Origin: Bacteroidota bacterium
Lineage (GTDB): Bacteria; Bacteroidota; Bacteroidia; Chitinophagales; LD1
Direction of reading: 5' to 3'
NCBI GenBank assembly: GCA_947478005.1
Contig: CANJVG010000021.1
Location: 1-36,997 of the forward strand
Length of the DNA: 36,997 nucleotides
Of the stretch, positions 30,557 through 36,997 are shown piece after piece (position 1 is the first letter of the stretch; each line of letters begins with the position of its first letter). Under the pieces are notes generated by a model, which was not told the origin of the DNA, made no database searches, and saw only the letters and a list, made by a program, of their open reading frames with translations. The translations under genes and the position numbers were made by a program.

Positions 30557-31564
30557 TTGCTTTCGCTTTTTAAATCAAATAATCCGGTAGCGGTTGCTTT
30601 CTACATCATATACATTGTGTTGTTTAGAGTCATCTTTTTCTTTTTAGTTCCCAACCAGACTTTTGTTTTTCAATACAAAGAACCTTTAAGCAATTGGTTG
30701 TTTGCACTTCTAAAAAATATTCCACTAAATTTTGCCATAGTTAGCTTGTTACTGGCTGCTGTTCTCTGTTTTGTTCAGGCACTGCTTGTCAACAATGTTG
30801 TGAATGAGAATAAAATGCTCTCAAAGAAAAGCTATTTGGCAGGAGGCATGTTTATCATCTTTTCATCTTTTTTTAAAGAGTCCTTATTTCTAACACCGGC
30901 AACAGTAGCACTCACATTTTTGATCCTATGCACCTCCAAAATTTTTACCCTCATTAAAAAAGAGAAGATGTACGGAAATATTTTTGATGTCGGTTTTCTG
31001 ATAGGCACAGCTACTCTTTTTTATTTCCCGAGTGTACTACTCATCACGTTTGTGTACGTTGGTATGGCCTCCGTAAGACCATTTGTATTACGCGAGTGGG
31101 CAGGAACCTTCCTTGGATTTATCAACCCATTTTTCTTAGTCTTCACCTATTATTTCTGGAACGACCGCACTTCGGAAATGTTTCTTGCTATCCCAAACAT
31201 TCATCCGAAAGGCCGGCTGATTGGAATAAACCTATTAGGTGCGGATAAAGTATTAATTGGGAGCTTAGTTGTATCCGCGATTATATCGTTGATTTTGCTT
31301 CCTGGTGCACTCTATTCATCCCTGATTCAAGTACGAAAATTTGCTTACTTGCTAATTGTGTTTATTGTTTTAGCTGGTATAACGTTCCTTTTGCAGCAAC
31401 AAATTCATTTAAGCCATTTTGTTTTATTCAGTTTGCCATTGGGAATCATAGTCTCCATGGTCTTGATGCAAATAAAACGAAACGCCTTCGCTGAAGTCAT
31501 CCACTTAATTTTAATTTTGCTCATATTAGCTATGCAATTTCTTCCCTTAATCAATATAATTTAA
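30557..31564 (+). CDS. Polytopic membrane protein, DUF6427-like
   Basis: A 335-aa protein with about nine or ten hydrophobic spans and short loops. The opening MLSLFKSNNP, then NNVVNENKMLSKKSYLAGGMFI and FFKESLFLTPA, resemble the Bacteroidota DUF6427 family, whose function is unknown. The start is TTG at 30557: it lies 10 bp after the previous stop, no ATG occurs until far into the protein, and the family's start matches here. Two downstream motifs, FYFPSVLLITFVYVGM and RPFVLREWAG, are the best conserved in appearance. purQ follows after 10 bp, so the two are co-transcribed; a link to purine synthesis is not implied. Confidence 0.8.
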   Translation: MLSLFKSNNPVAVAFYIIYIVLFRVIFFFLVPNQTFVFQYKEPLSNWLFALLKNIPLNFAIVSLLLAAVLCFVQALLVNNVVNENKMLSKKSYLAGGMFIIFSSFFKESLFLTPATVALTFLILCTSKIFTLIKKEKMYGNIFDVGFLIGTATLFYFPSVLLITFVYVGMASVRPFVLREWAGTFLGFINPFFLVFTYYFWNDRTSEMFLAIPNIHPKGRLIGINLLGADKVLIGSLVVSAIISLILLPGALYSSLIQVRKFAYLLIVFIVLAGITFLLQQQIHLSHFVLFSLPLGIIVSMVLMQIKRNAFAEVIHLILILLILAMQFLPLINII

Positions 31565-31574
31565 ACCTTAATCT

Positions 31575-32297
31575 ATGAAATTTGGCATTGTAGTTTTCCC
31601 CGGTTCCAATTGTGACAAGGACATGTATCATGTAGTAAAGAATGTTATCGGCTGTGAAGCAACTTATATATGGCATAAGGAAACTGATTTGTCATCATAC
31701 ACGAATGACGATTGTATTATCCTCCCGGGTGGATTCAGCTATGGTGACTATTTGCGCACGGGAGCCATTGCGCGTTTTTCACCGGTAATGGAAGCGGCAA
31801 TTCAATTCGCAAATGACGGTGGAAAGGTATTAGGGGTGTGTAACGGATTCCAGATTCTGTGCGAAAGTCATTTACTCCCTGGTGCATTATTGCGGAATGA
31901 GAGTATGAAGTATGAGTGCAAGAATATTTACATCACGCCTCAAACCACAAAGACTTTGTTGACCTGTAAAATTGATAAAGAGGCAGTATTGAAAATTCCA
32001 ATTGCTCATGGCGATGGCCGATATTATTGTGATGATACTACGCTTGTGTCGCTTTACGAAAATGACCAAGTGCTTTTTAAATATTGTGACGAATATGGGG
32101 AAGTGAATCAAGAATCGAACCCGAATGGTTCACTTGACAATATTGCAGGCATCTGCAATGCTCAGAAAAATGTTTTTGGTATGATGCCTCATCCAGAGCG
32201 GGCTTCGGAAAAAGCTTTGTTTAATGCGGATGGAAAGATTCTGTTTGAATCGCTCATCAGTAAGGTGTTAGAGATGACAGTTCTTTATTCTAACTAA
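31575..32297 (+). CDS. purQ: Phosphoribosylformylglycinamidine synthase, glutaminase subunit PurQ
   Basis: PurQ releases ammonia from glutamine for PurL, which makes FGAM in step four of purine synthesis. The 240-aa protein has the class I glutamine amidotransferase triad: Cys89 in GVCNGFQIL, His206 and Glu208 in [10 protein letters not shown]. The PurQ-specific opening [12 protein letters not shown] and the loop [18 protein letters not shown] are intact, as is [10 protein letters not shown] small PurL and a PurS are expected elsewhere in the genome; neither is in the window. A strong terminator ends the unit 16 bp after the stop. Confidence 0.97.
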   Translation: MKFGIVVFPGSNCDKDMYHVVKNVIGCEATYIWHKETDLSSYTNDDCIILPGGFSYGDYLRTGAIARFSPVMEAAIQFANDGGKVLGVCNGFQILCESHLLPGALLRNESMKYECKNIYITPQTTKTLLTCKIDKEAVLKIPIAHGDGRYYCDDTTLVSLYENDQVLFKYCDEYGEVNQESNPNGSLDNIAGICNAQKNVFGMMPHPERASEKALFNADGKILFESLISKVLEMTVLYSN

Positions 32298-32313
32298 AAT
32301 AGGTTTCAATTTT

Positions 32314-32346
32314 AAAAAAACCTCAACAGTATTGTTGAGGTTTTTT
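32314..32346 (+). terminator. Rho-independent terminator after purQ
   Basis: AAAAAACCTCAACA pairs with TGTTGAGGTTTTTT around a GTAT loop (32329-32332). The T tract completes a textbook structure. Confidence 0.93.
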
Positions 32347-32357
32347 ATTTTTAGAAA

Positions 32358-32861
32358 ATGATAAAGCAAGAAAGAAATTTACTTATTGAATCTTACGGCA
32401 AGGCTTACGACAGTTTGGTTGAAGCGTTTAAGGAATTTCCGAAAGAAATGTGGCAATGGAAACCCGCTCCGGAAAAATGGAGCATTCACGAAGTTATCAT
32501 TCACATTGCCGATAGTGAAGCCAATTCATTTATCCGCTGCCGTAGGTTTATAGCAGAACCAGGAAGCGGGGTTTATGGGTATGACGAAAACAAATGGGCA
32601 GAAAAACTTGATTATCGTTGGCAGAATATTGAAGATTCACTCTTACTTTTTAAACTGCTTCGAAAAGCATCGTACGATTTGATCATAACGATTTCTGATG
32701 AAATATGGGAAAGTGCTACCGTAAATCATTCAGAAAATGGAATAATGAGTTTTGGGCAATGGTTAAAAATTTACGAGGAGCATATTCCCGTACATATTAG
32801 GCAGATGAAGCGAAATTTAGAGGCATGGAAGCTACATTCCACCTTTCTTAAACAAAGTTAA
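32358..32861 (+). CDS. DinB-like four-helix-bundle protein
   Basis: A 167-aa protein of the DinB/YfiT-type superfamily. The pattern is KPAPEKWSIHEVIIHIADSE near residues 35-53, with metal-binding His49, and EEHIPVHIRQMKRNL near the C-terminus, which supplies the other histidines of the family's metal site. Many members are putative metal-dependent thiol-linked transferases, others are of unknown role. It begins just after the purQ terminator, which suggests its own promoter, but no clear boxes are visible in the 12-bp gap. No partner gene is adjacent. Confidence 0.88.
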   Translation: MIKQERNLLIESYGKAYDSLVEAFKEFPKEMWQWKPAPEKWSIHEVIIHIADSEANSFIRCRRFIAEPGSGVYGYDENKWAEKLDYRWQNIEDSLLLFKLLRKASYDLIITISDEIWESATVNHSENGIMSFGQWLKIYEEHIPVHIRQMKRNLEAWKLHSTFLKQS

Positions 32862-32928
32862 TGGTAGTAAACCTCTTCATCTTGAAAGGTTATTCTTCTA
32901 TTTTCGTCAACAGATAAAAACCGTTTCG

Positions 32929-34968
32929 ATGAAGAAATTATTTGCCCCTCTACTCTTTTTCTTTTCCTTTTTTGCTACATCGGTTTCCGCACAGATACTA
33001 AATCCTGTGAAGTGGACATGGAAAGCCGAGCAAACGGATAAGGGCGAATACAAACTAATTTTCACAGCCAAAATTGATGCAAAGTGGCATACCTATTCCC
33101 AATTTATTGGTGAGGGAGGTCCGGTGCCTACTTCTATTACTTACGAGGCGGGCAACAAAGATTTTCAACTAGCGGGTAAAGCAACTGAGGCGGGCGGAAA
33201 GATGCATGATGAGCACGATCCGGTATTTGATATGCAATTGAAATATTTTGAGGAGGCCTTCATTATTCAACAGAAAGTTAAAGTACTAAAGGACACCAAA
33301 TTGAAAGGCACACTTGAGTACATGGCTTGCGATGACCATCAATGTGCCCCACCTGATCAAAAAGAATTCGAATTTGAGCTAAAGGTTTCTGCTGACCCTC
33401 AAAAAAAAACTGACCACGTCAATGTTCGCGGTGCAGTAGATGCTGATGAGCTAAAGTTTAATGCCTCAGTTCAGGCAACTATTGAAGCCGAGTCAATAAA
33501 AGATTCCACACAGCAAGCGGCTGTTGTTCCATCCACCGAAAACAGATTTGGAAAAGCTTTGCAAGATTGTGGAGCAAGCACAGAAACTGAAGACAAAAGT
33601 CTTTTTGCCATAATCATTCTTGGGTTCTTGGGTGGCTTAGTTGCTTTAGTTACTCCTTGTGTTTTTCCTATGATTCCGTTGACCGTTTCCTTCTTTACCA
33701 AGAGAAGTGAAAGTAAAACAAAAGGAAAGTTTGAAGCCTTCTTTTATGCTTTCAGCATTGTGCTTATTTATTTTCTGCTCGCAGTTCCGTTTCTTATTTT
33801 CAATATTTCACCGGATACCTTGAATGAAATTTCTACCGGAGCAGCACTAAATATTTTCTTCTTTCTCATCTTCGTCATCTTTGCCTTTTCGTTTTTCGGT
33901 TACTACGAAATTGAGTTGCCAAGTTTTATCGCCAATAAAGCCGACTCTGCGTCTAACGTAGGTGGTATGGTTGGGATTTTCTTTATGGCGCTTACGCTGG
34001 CTATTGTTTCTTTTTCCTGCACAGGACCTATCATTGGTTCTTTGTTGGTTGGCGCATTGAGTTCTTCAAACGGGAAATTAAATCTGGTAGCAGGGATGAC
34101 ATCTTTTGGTTTTGCTTTAGCGCTTCCGTTTGGCTTGTTTGCCTTGTTTCCAAACATGATGAAGTCATTGCCTAAATCAGGTGGATGGTTGAACTCAGTG
34201 AAGGTGGTACTTGGTTTTGTAGAATTGATTTTTGCTATTAAATTTTTGTCAAATGCCGACCTTGTTGCACACTGGGGAATTCTAAAACGCGAAGTGTTTC
34301 TTGGCTTATGGATGATTCTTGGTGTGGGTTTGTTTGTTTATCTCATCGGCAAATTGAAGTTTCCTCATGATTCACCTGTGAAGAAACTTTCGGCTTTCAG
34401 ACTTTCGGCTGCAGCATTGGCGTTGCTATTTGCCGTTTACACTGCTTATGGTATTCCGGGAAATGACTTGCATTTTTTTAGCGGATTTCCACCGCCAAAG
34501 TTCTATTCGTTGCTGAAAACAAAATCAGCTATTGAGCCCATCATTAACGACTATGAAGGGGCACTGGCCAAGGCCAAGGAAGAGAACAAACCCTTGATGA
34601 TTGACTTTACCGGATGGGCTTGCGTGAACTGCCGTAAAATGGAAGAAAACGTGTGGCCGGATATTGAAGTGCTTAAACGTTTATCCGAGAAGTATGTTAT
34701 CGTTTCGCTTTATGTAGATGACAAAAAGGAATTACCTGAAAATGAAAAGCACATCAGCGAGATATTTCAGGGCAAAAAGATAAAGACACTCGGCAACAAG
34801 TTCAGCGAGATGCAGGCGCAATACTTCGGAGCAAATACGCAGCCGTATTATGTATTGGTTTCTCCCGATGAAAAATTATTGGCAAACCCACGCGGATACA
34901 CACCGGATGCGAAAGAGTACACTACATTTTTAGATTGCGGTGTAAATGCGCTCGAAGGGTTGCAGTAA
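32929..34968 (+). CDS. DsbD-type thiol:disulfide interchange protein
   Basis: DsbD carries electrons from cytoplasmic thioredoxin to periplasmic proteins. The 679-aa protein has all three parts. After the signal peptide (SVSAQ near residue 22), residues about 25-160 form the alpha-like domain with MACDDHQCAPPD. Residues about 220-510 form the CcdA-like core with the membrane cysteines Cys244 (TPCVFPMIP) and Cys364 (FSCTGPIIG). The C-terminal thioredoxin domain has Cys565 and Cys568 in WACVNC. Bacteroidota use this protein to reduce periplasmic disulfides and support cytochrome c maturation. The next gene overlaps its stop codon (TAATG). Confidence 0.95.
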   Translation: MKKLFAPLLFFFSFFATSVSAQILNPVKWTWKAEQTDKGEYKLIFTAKIDAKWHTYSQFIGEGGPVPTSITYEAGNKDFQLAGKATEAGGKMHDEHDPVFDMQLKYFEEAFIIQQKVKVLKDTKLKGTLEYMACDDHQCAPPDQKEFEFELKVSADPQKKTDHVNVRGAVDADELKFNASVQATIEAESIKDSTQQAAVVPSTENRFGKALQDCGASTETEDKSLFAIIILGFLGGLVALVTPCVFPMIPLTVSFFTKRSESKTKGKFEAFFYAFSIVLIYFLLAVPFLIFNISPDTLNEISTGAALNIFFFLIFVIFAFSFFGYYEIELPSFIANKADSASNVGGMVGIFFMALTLAIVSFSCTGPIIGSLLVGALSSSNGKLNLVAGMTSFGFALALPFGLFALFPNMMKSLPKSGGWLNSVKVVLGFVELIFAIKFLSNADLVAHWGILKREVFLGLWMILGVGLFVYLIGKLKFPHDSPVKKLSAFRLSAAALALLFAVYTAYGIPGNDLHFFSGFPPPKFYSLLKTKSAIEPIINDYEGALAKAKEENKPLMIDFTGWACVNCRKMEENVWPDIEVLKRLSEKYVIVSLYVDDKKELPENEKHISEIFQGKKIKTLGNKFSEMQAQYFGANTQPYYVLVSPDEKLLANPRGYTPDAKEYTTFLDCGVNALEGLQ

Positions 34969-35447
34969 TGAAATGGAGTCTTGTCTTTCTCCTTGCCTTT
35001 CACTTATTTTCCGCTGAAGCCAGGAAACTTCAACCTTTAAAACTTATTTCAGCATCGCGCACACCGTGGGCGGGCGGCATTGCAGGTCGCCATGGAACTA
35101 ATTACAATTTAGTGGTGAGTTGCTCTGCCAAATACAAGGTTAAACTCGACAGCATTTGGTTTAAAGAAGAAGGAACCTATGGCTTGAAACAGGAAGAAAA
35201 TCATTCGGGATTTACTATGCAGGTGAAAACCAAAAGCAACCCAAACAATTTTACATACGAAATCATAGGCGGTAGTTTTCATGATGATGGTATGCGGCAA
35301 CATCCCGATGATTTTGAAAAGCTACAAGATACATCGAATCCTTTTAGGGTGAAAGGAGTGGCCGTAGTGAGTTATATCTTTAAACAAAAAAAGTATTACC
35401 TACCTGTTTCTGCTTTTACAAATAATCCTCCAGTCAATTATCCGTAG
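34968..35447 (+). CDS. Small secreted protein of unknown function
   Basis: A 159-aa protein; not recognised. The start is ATG 34968, which overlaps the DsbD stop in TAATG and gives a good signal peptide (MKWSLVFLLAFHLFSAEA). A frame extends upstream to 34935 but would lie within the DsbD gene. The mature part is a single beta-rich domain with SRTPWAGGIAGRHGTNYNL near the start, one Cys (VSCSAKY), and VSYIFKQKKYYLPVSAF near the end. Translational coupling to DsbD suggests a joint role, perhaps as a redox client or a metal-related factor, but nothing in the sequence proves this. Confidence 0.8.
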   Translation: MKWSLVFLLAFHLFSAEARKLQPLKLISASRTPWAGGIAGRHGTNYNLVVSCSAKYKVKLDSIWFKEEGTYGLKQEENHSGFTMQVKTKSNPNNFTYEIIGGSFHDDGMRQHPDDFEKLQDTSNPFRVKGVAVVSYIFKQKKYYLPVSAFTNNPPVNYP

Positions 35448-35473
35448 AAGCTTTTATCGTTTATCATTGCTTC

Positions 35474-36631
35474 ATGCAAATTTTCGGAATTGATTTAGCC
35501 TTTGTGATTTTTGCCCTCACACTGGTTGGTGTCGCGGTGTTTCATCACAAAACATTGTATGTAGCGCTGGCAGGATTAAGTTTAGTGCTTGCTTACAAAT
35601 TATTCTTTACCCAATTTAATCTGCTGGAACATGCGCAGCATGAATGGAAAGACCTGCTGAATCTTTTCGGATTGCTGCTTGGTTTTTCTCTTTTAGCCAA
35701 ACACTTCGAACATTCAGGTGTACCTGCTAAGCTCCCCAATTATTTGCCCGATGACTGGAAGGGTGGATTCATTTTACTCCTGCTTGTTTTTGTCCTCTCT
35801 TCTTTCCTCGATAACATAGCTGCCGCCATGATTGGAGGAGGTGTGGCGCATGTTACCTACAAAAAGAAAGTTCACCTTGGTTATATCGCGGCTATTGTAG
35901 CATCGAGCAATGCAGGCGGCAGTGGAAGTGTGTTGGGCGATACCACTACTACCATGATGTGGATTGACGGGGTGAATGCCTTTGATGTGTTGCATGCATA
36001 TGCAGCCGCTATTCCCGCGCTTTTTATTTTCGGCATTGTAGCTTCGCTTCAACAGCATAAATACCAACCCATTTTGAAGGATGAAATTGCCGGAGCTAAG
36101 ATTAGCTGGCGAAGAATAGGTGTGTGTGGAATGATTTTGGCAGGTGCTATTACCAGTAATGTGCTGATAGATTTTCCGGCTGCAGGGGTTTGGGTGGCTA
36201 TTCTGGTTGGTTCATTCATCATCAAAACCGAATGGGTTGAATTGAAATTTGCTTTGCCGGGCAGTATCTTTTTATTGGCCTTAGTGCTTTGTGCCTCTAT
36301 GATGCCGGTGGATGAATTGCCGGCAGCCAGTTGGCAAACGGCTTTCGGGCTTGGGTTTGTTTCCAGTGTGTTTGATAATATTCCGCTCACCAAGTTGGCG
36401 CTTACACAAGGCGGTTACGATTGGGGAGTTTTGGCCTACTGCGTGGGTTTTGGGGGCAGTATGATTTGGTTTGGTTCGAGTGCCGGTGTGGCTATTTCAA
36501 CTTTATTTCCCGAAGCCAAAAGCGTGAAGGACTGGGTGCTCAACGGCTGGCACATTGCCCTGGCATATGTCATTTCATTTTTTATTCTACTTGCTGTCTT
36601 GGGCTGGCATCCACATTTCCCACACCATTAA
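35474..36631 (+). CDS. NhaD-like sodium:proton antiporter / ion transporter superfamily
   Basis: A 385-aa membrane protein with about ten spans, slightly shorter than typical NhaD (about 420-480). The diagnostic pair of re-entrant motifs is present: SSFLDNIAAAMIGG near residue 112, and SSNAGGSGSVLGDTTTTMMW near residue 150, close to NhaD's NAGG..SP.GDVTT. A second-half copy, SSVFDNIPLTKLAL and GSAGVAIS-like SSAGVAIS, reflects the inverted repeat of the fold. Sodium/proton exchange is the best reading, but citrate or arsenite transport in the same superfamily cannot be excluded. It starts 26 bp after the previous gene. Confidence 0.88.
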   Translation: MQIFGIDLAFVIFALTLVGVAVFHHKTLYVALAGLSLVLAYKLFFTQFNLLEHAQHEWKDLLNLFGLLLGFSLLAKHFEHSGVPAKLPNYLPDDWKGGFILLLLVFVLSSFLDNIAAAMIGGGVAHVTYKKKVHLGYIAAIVASSNAGGSGSVLGDTTTTMMWIDGVNAFDVLHAYAAAIPALFIFGIVASLQQHKYQPILKDEIAGAKISWRRIGVCGMILAGAITSNVLIDFPAAGVWVAILVGSFIIKTEWVELKFALPGSIFLLALVLCASMMPVDELPAASWQTAFGLGFVSSVFDNIPLTKLALTQGGYDWGVLAYCVGFGGSMIWFGSSAGVAISTLFPEAKSVKDWVLNGWHIALAYVISFFILLAVLGWHPHFPHH

Positions 36632-36649
36632 TTTACCAAGAACGGCATC

Positions 36650-36997
36650 TTAAGCTATTCGGTTTCCGTCTTTATCAAACACTTGCATAGCTTCTTCGCG
36701 TTTGGTCGCTTTTACGGTTAAGCGTTCAAAAACACTGTTGATAATAGAAAGCAGAATGCTAAAAAAAAGTGCTTGCCAAAAAGTAGCTACCGCAAAGTTG
36801 GGTGCCAAAAGCCAGGCGGCAATTTCAATGATGAAGGCATTGATAACCAAAAGAAAAAGTCCGAGTGAAACGATGGTGGCGGGTATGGTGAGGAATATCA
36901 GAACGGGTTTAATCGATACGTTTAATAAAGATAGTGTAGCCGCCACTAAAAGCGCATAGCCAAAGCTCTCGACATAAACTCCGGGAAGTATATAAGC
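36650..36997 (-). CDS. PF04020-type 'phage holin family' membrane protein, start beyond the window
   Basis: The frame is open to the right edge, so the N-terminus is missing; the GTG at 36946 is internal, since AYILPGVYVESFGYALLV reads in frame before it. The visible 115 residues have LSLLNVSIKPVLIFLTIPATI and LGLFLLVINAFIIEIAAWLL, the standard motifs of this small four-span family (similar to YvlD). Despite the database name these are chromosomal housekeeping membrane proteins, not holins, and no phage genes are near. The C-terminus ends in a short charged tail (KREEAMQVFDKDGNRIA). It is convergent with the transporter gene, 18 bp apart, with no clear terminator between. Confidence 0.9.
   Translation of the reverse strand, partial: AYILPGVYVESFGYALLVAATLSLLNVSIKPVLIFLTIPATIVSLGLFLLVINAFIIEIAAWLLAPNFAVATFWQALFFSILLSIINSVFERLTVKATKREEAMQVFDKDGNRIA

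Noticed and set aside
36650-36997. 'Phage holin' name as evidence of a prophage
   Set aside because: PF04020 proteins are chromosomal membrane proteins named by weak similarity; no phage structural, integrase or lysis genes are present.

Overview
The window comes from a member of the Bacteroidota (Bacteroidetes) that carries a type IX secretion system (T9SS). The evidence is a PorU/PorV pair, a PorP/SprF-family protein, GldJ, a secreted protein ending in a T9SS type A sorting domain, and promoter-like sites of the Bacteroidota form (TTTG, about 20 nt, TAnnTTTG). The sequence alone does not fix family or genus. No rRNA, tRNA, CRISPR array, insertion sequence or prophage block was seen.

Layout. 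1-4382 (minus): a five-gene run reading leftwards: ABC exporter ATPase and permease (NatA/NatB type), a secreted coiled-coil protein of unknown function, RmlA (rfbA), and the start of a nucleotide-sugar epimerase cut by the window edge. 4383-4877 has no gene. 4878-6065 (plus): a ureohydrolase-fold protein with altered metal ligands. 6086-16362 is the T9SS and cell-envelope block: porU-porV on the minus strand, diverging from a porP-like gene, gldJ, a TylF-type methyltransferase and murF on the plus strand. 16438-18573 (minus) is a PpiD-like periplasmic folding factor.

18574-21333 is the accessory-looking part. A promoter-like site leads into an ORF containing an uninterrupted run of 14 G, directly followed by a perfect hairpin and then by at least nine 21-bp tandem repeats. 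A 232-aa protein of unknown function with a probable beta-sandwich C-terminus follows, then a PEGA-like lipoprotein and a 44-aa membrane peptide lying between two near-identical terminators. This is the best candidate for an undescribed system; its function cannot be read from the sequence.

21334-24310 holds a large T9SS-secreted alpha/beta hydrolase with Ig/PKD-like repeats and an Mpo1/DUF962 membrane protein. 24407-29014 is an oligopeptide-type ABC importer (binding lipoprotein and two enlarged permeases, no ATPase gene in the window) behind a good promoter. 29104-32297 holds an unnamed secreted protein, a DUF6427-like membrane protein and purQ. 32358-36631 holds a DinB-like protein, a DsbD-type thiol reductase, a small secreted protein overlapping it, and an NhaD-like ion transporter. 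A PF04020 'phage holin family' membrane protein on the minus strand runs off the right edge.

Functionally the window is mostly cell envelope and secretion. PorU/PorV process and anchor secreted cargo; the hydrolase at 21334 is such a cargo. GldJ supports secretion and gliding. MurF, RmlA, PpiD and DsbD supply peptidoglycan, surface sugars, folding and periplasmic reducing power.
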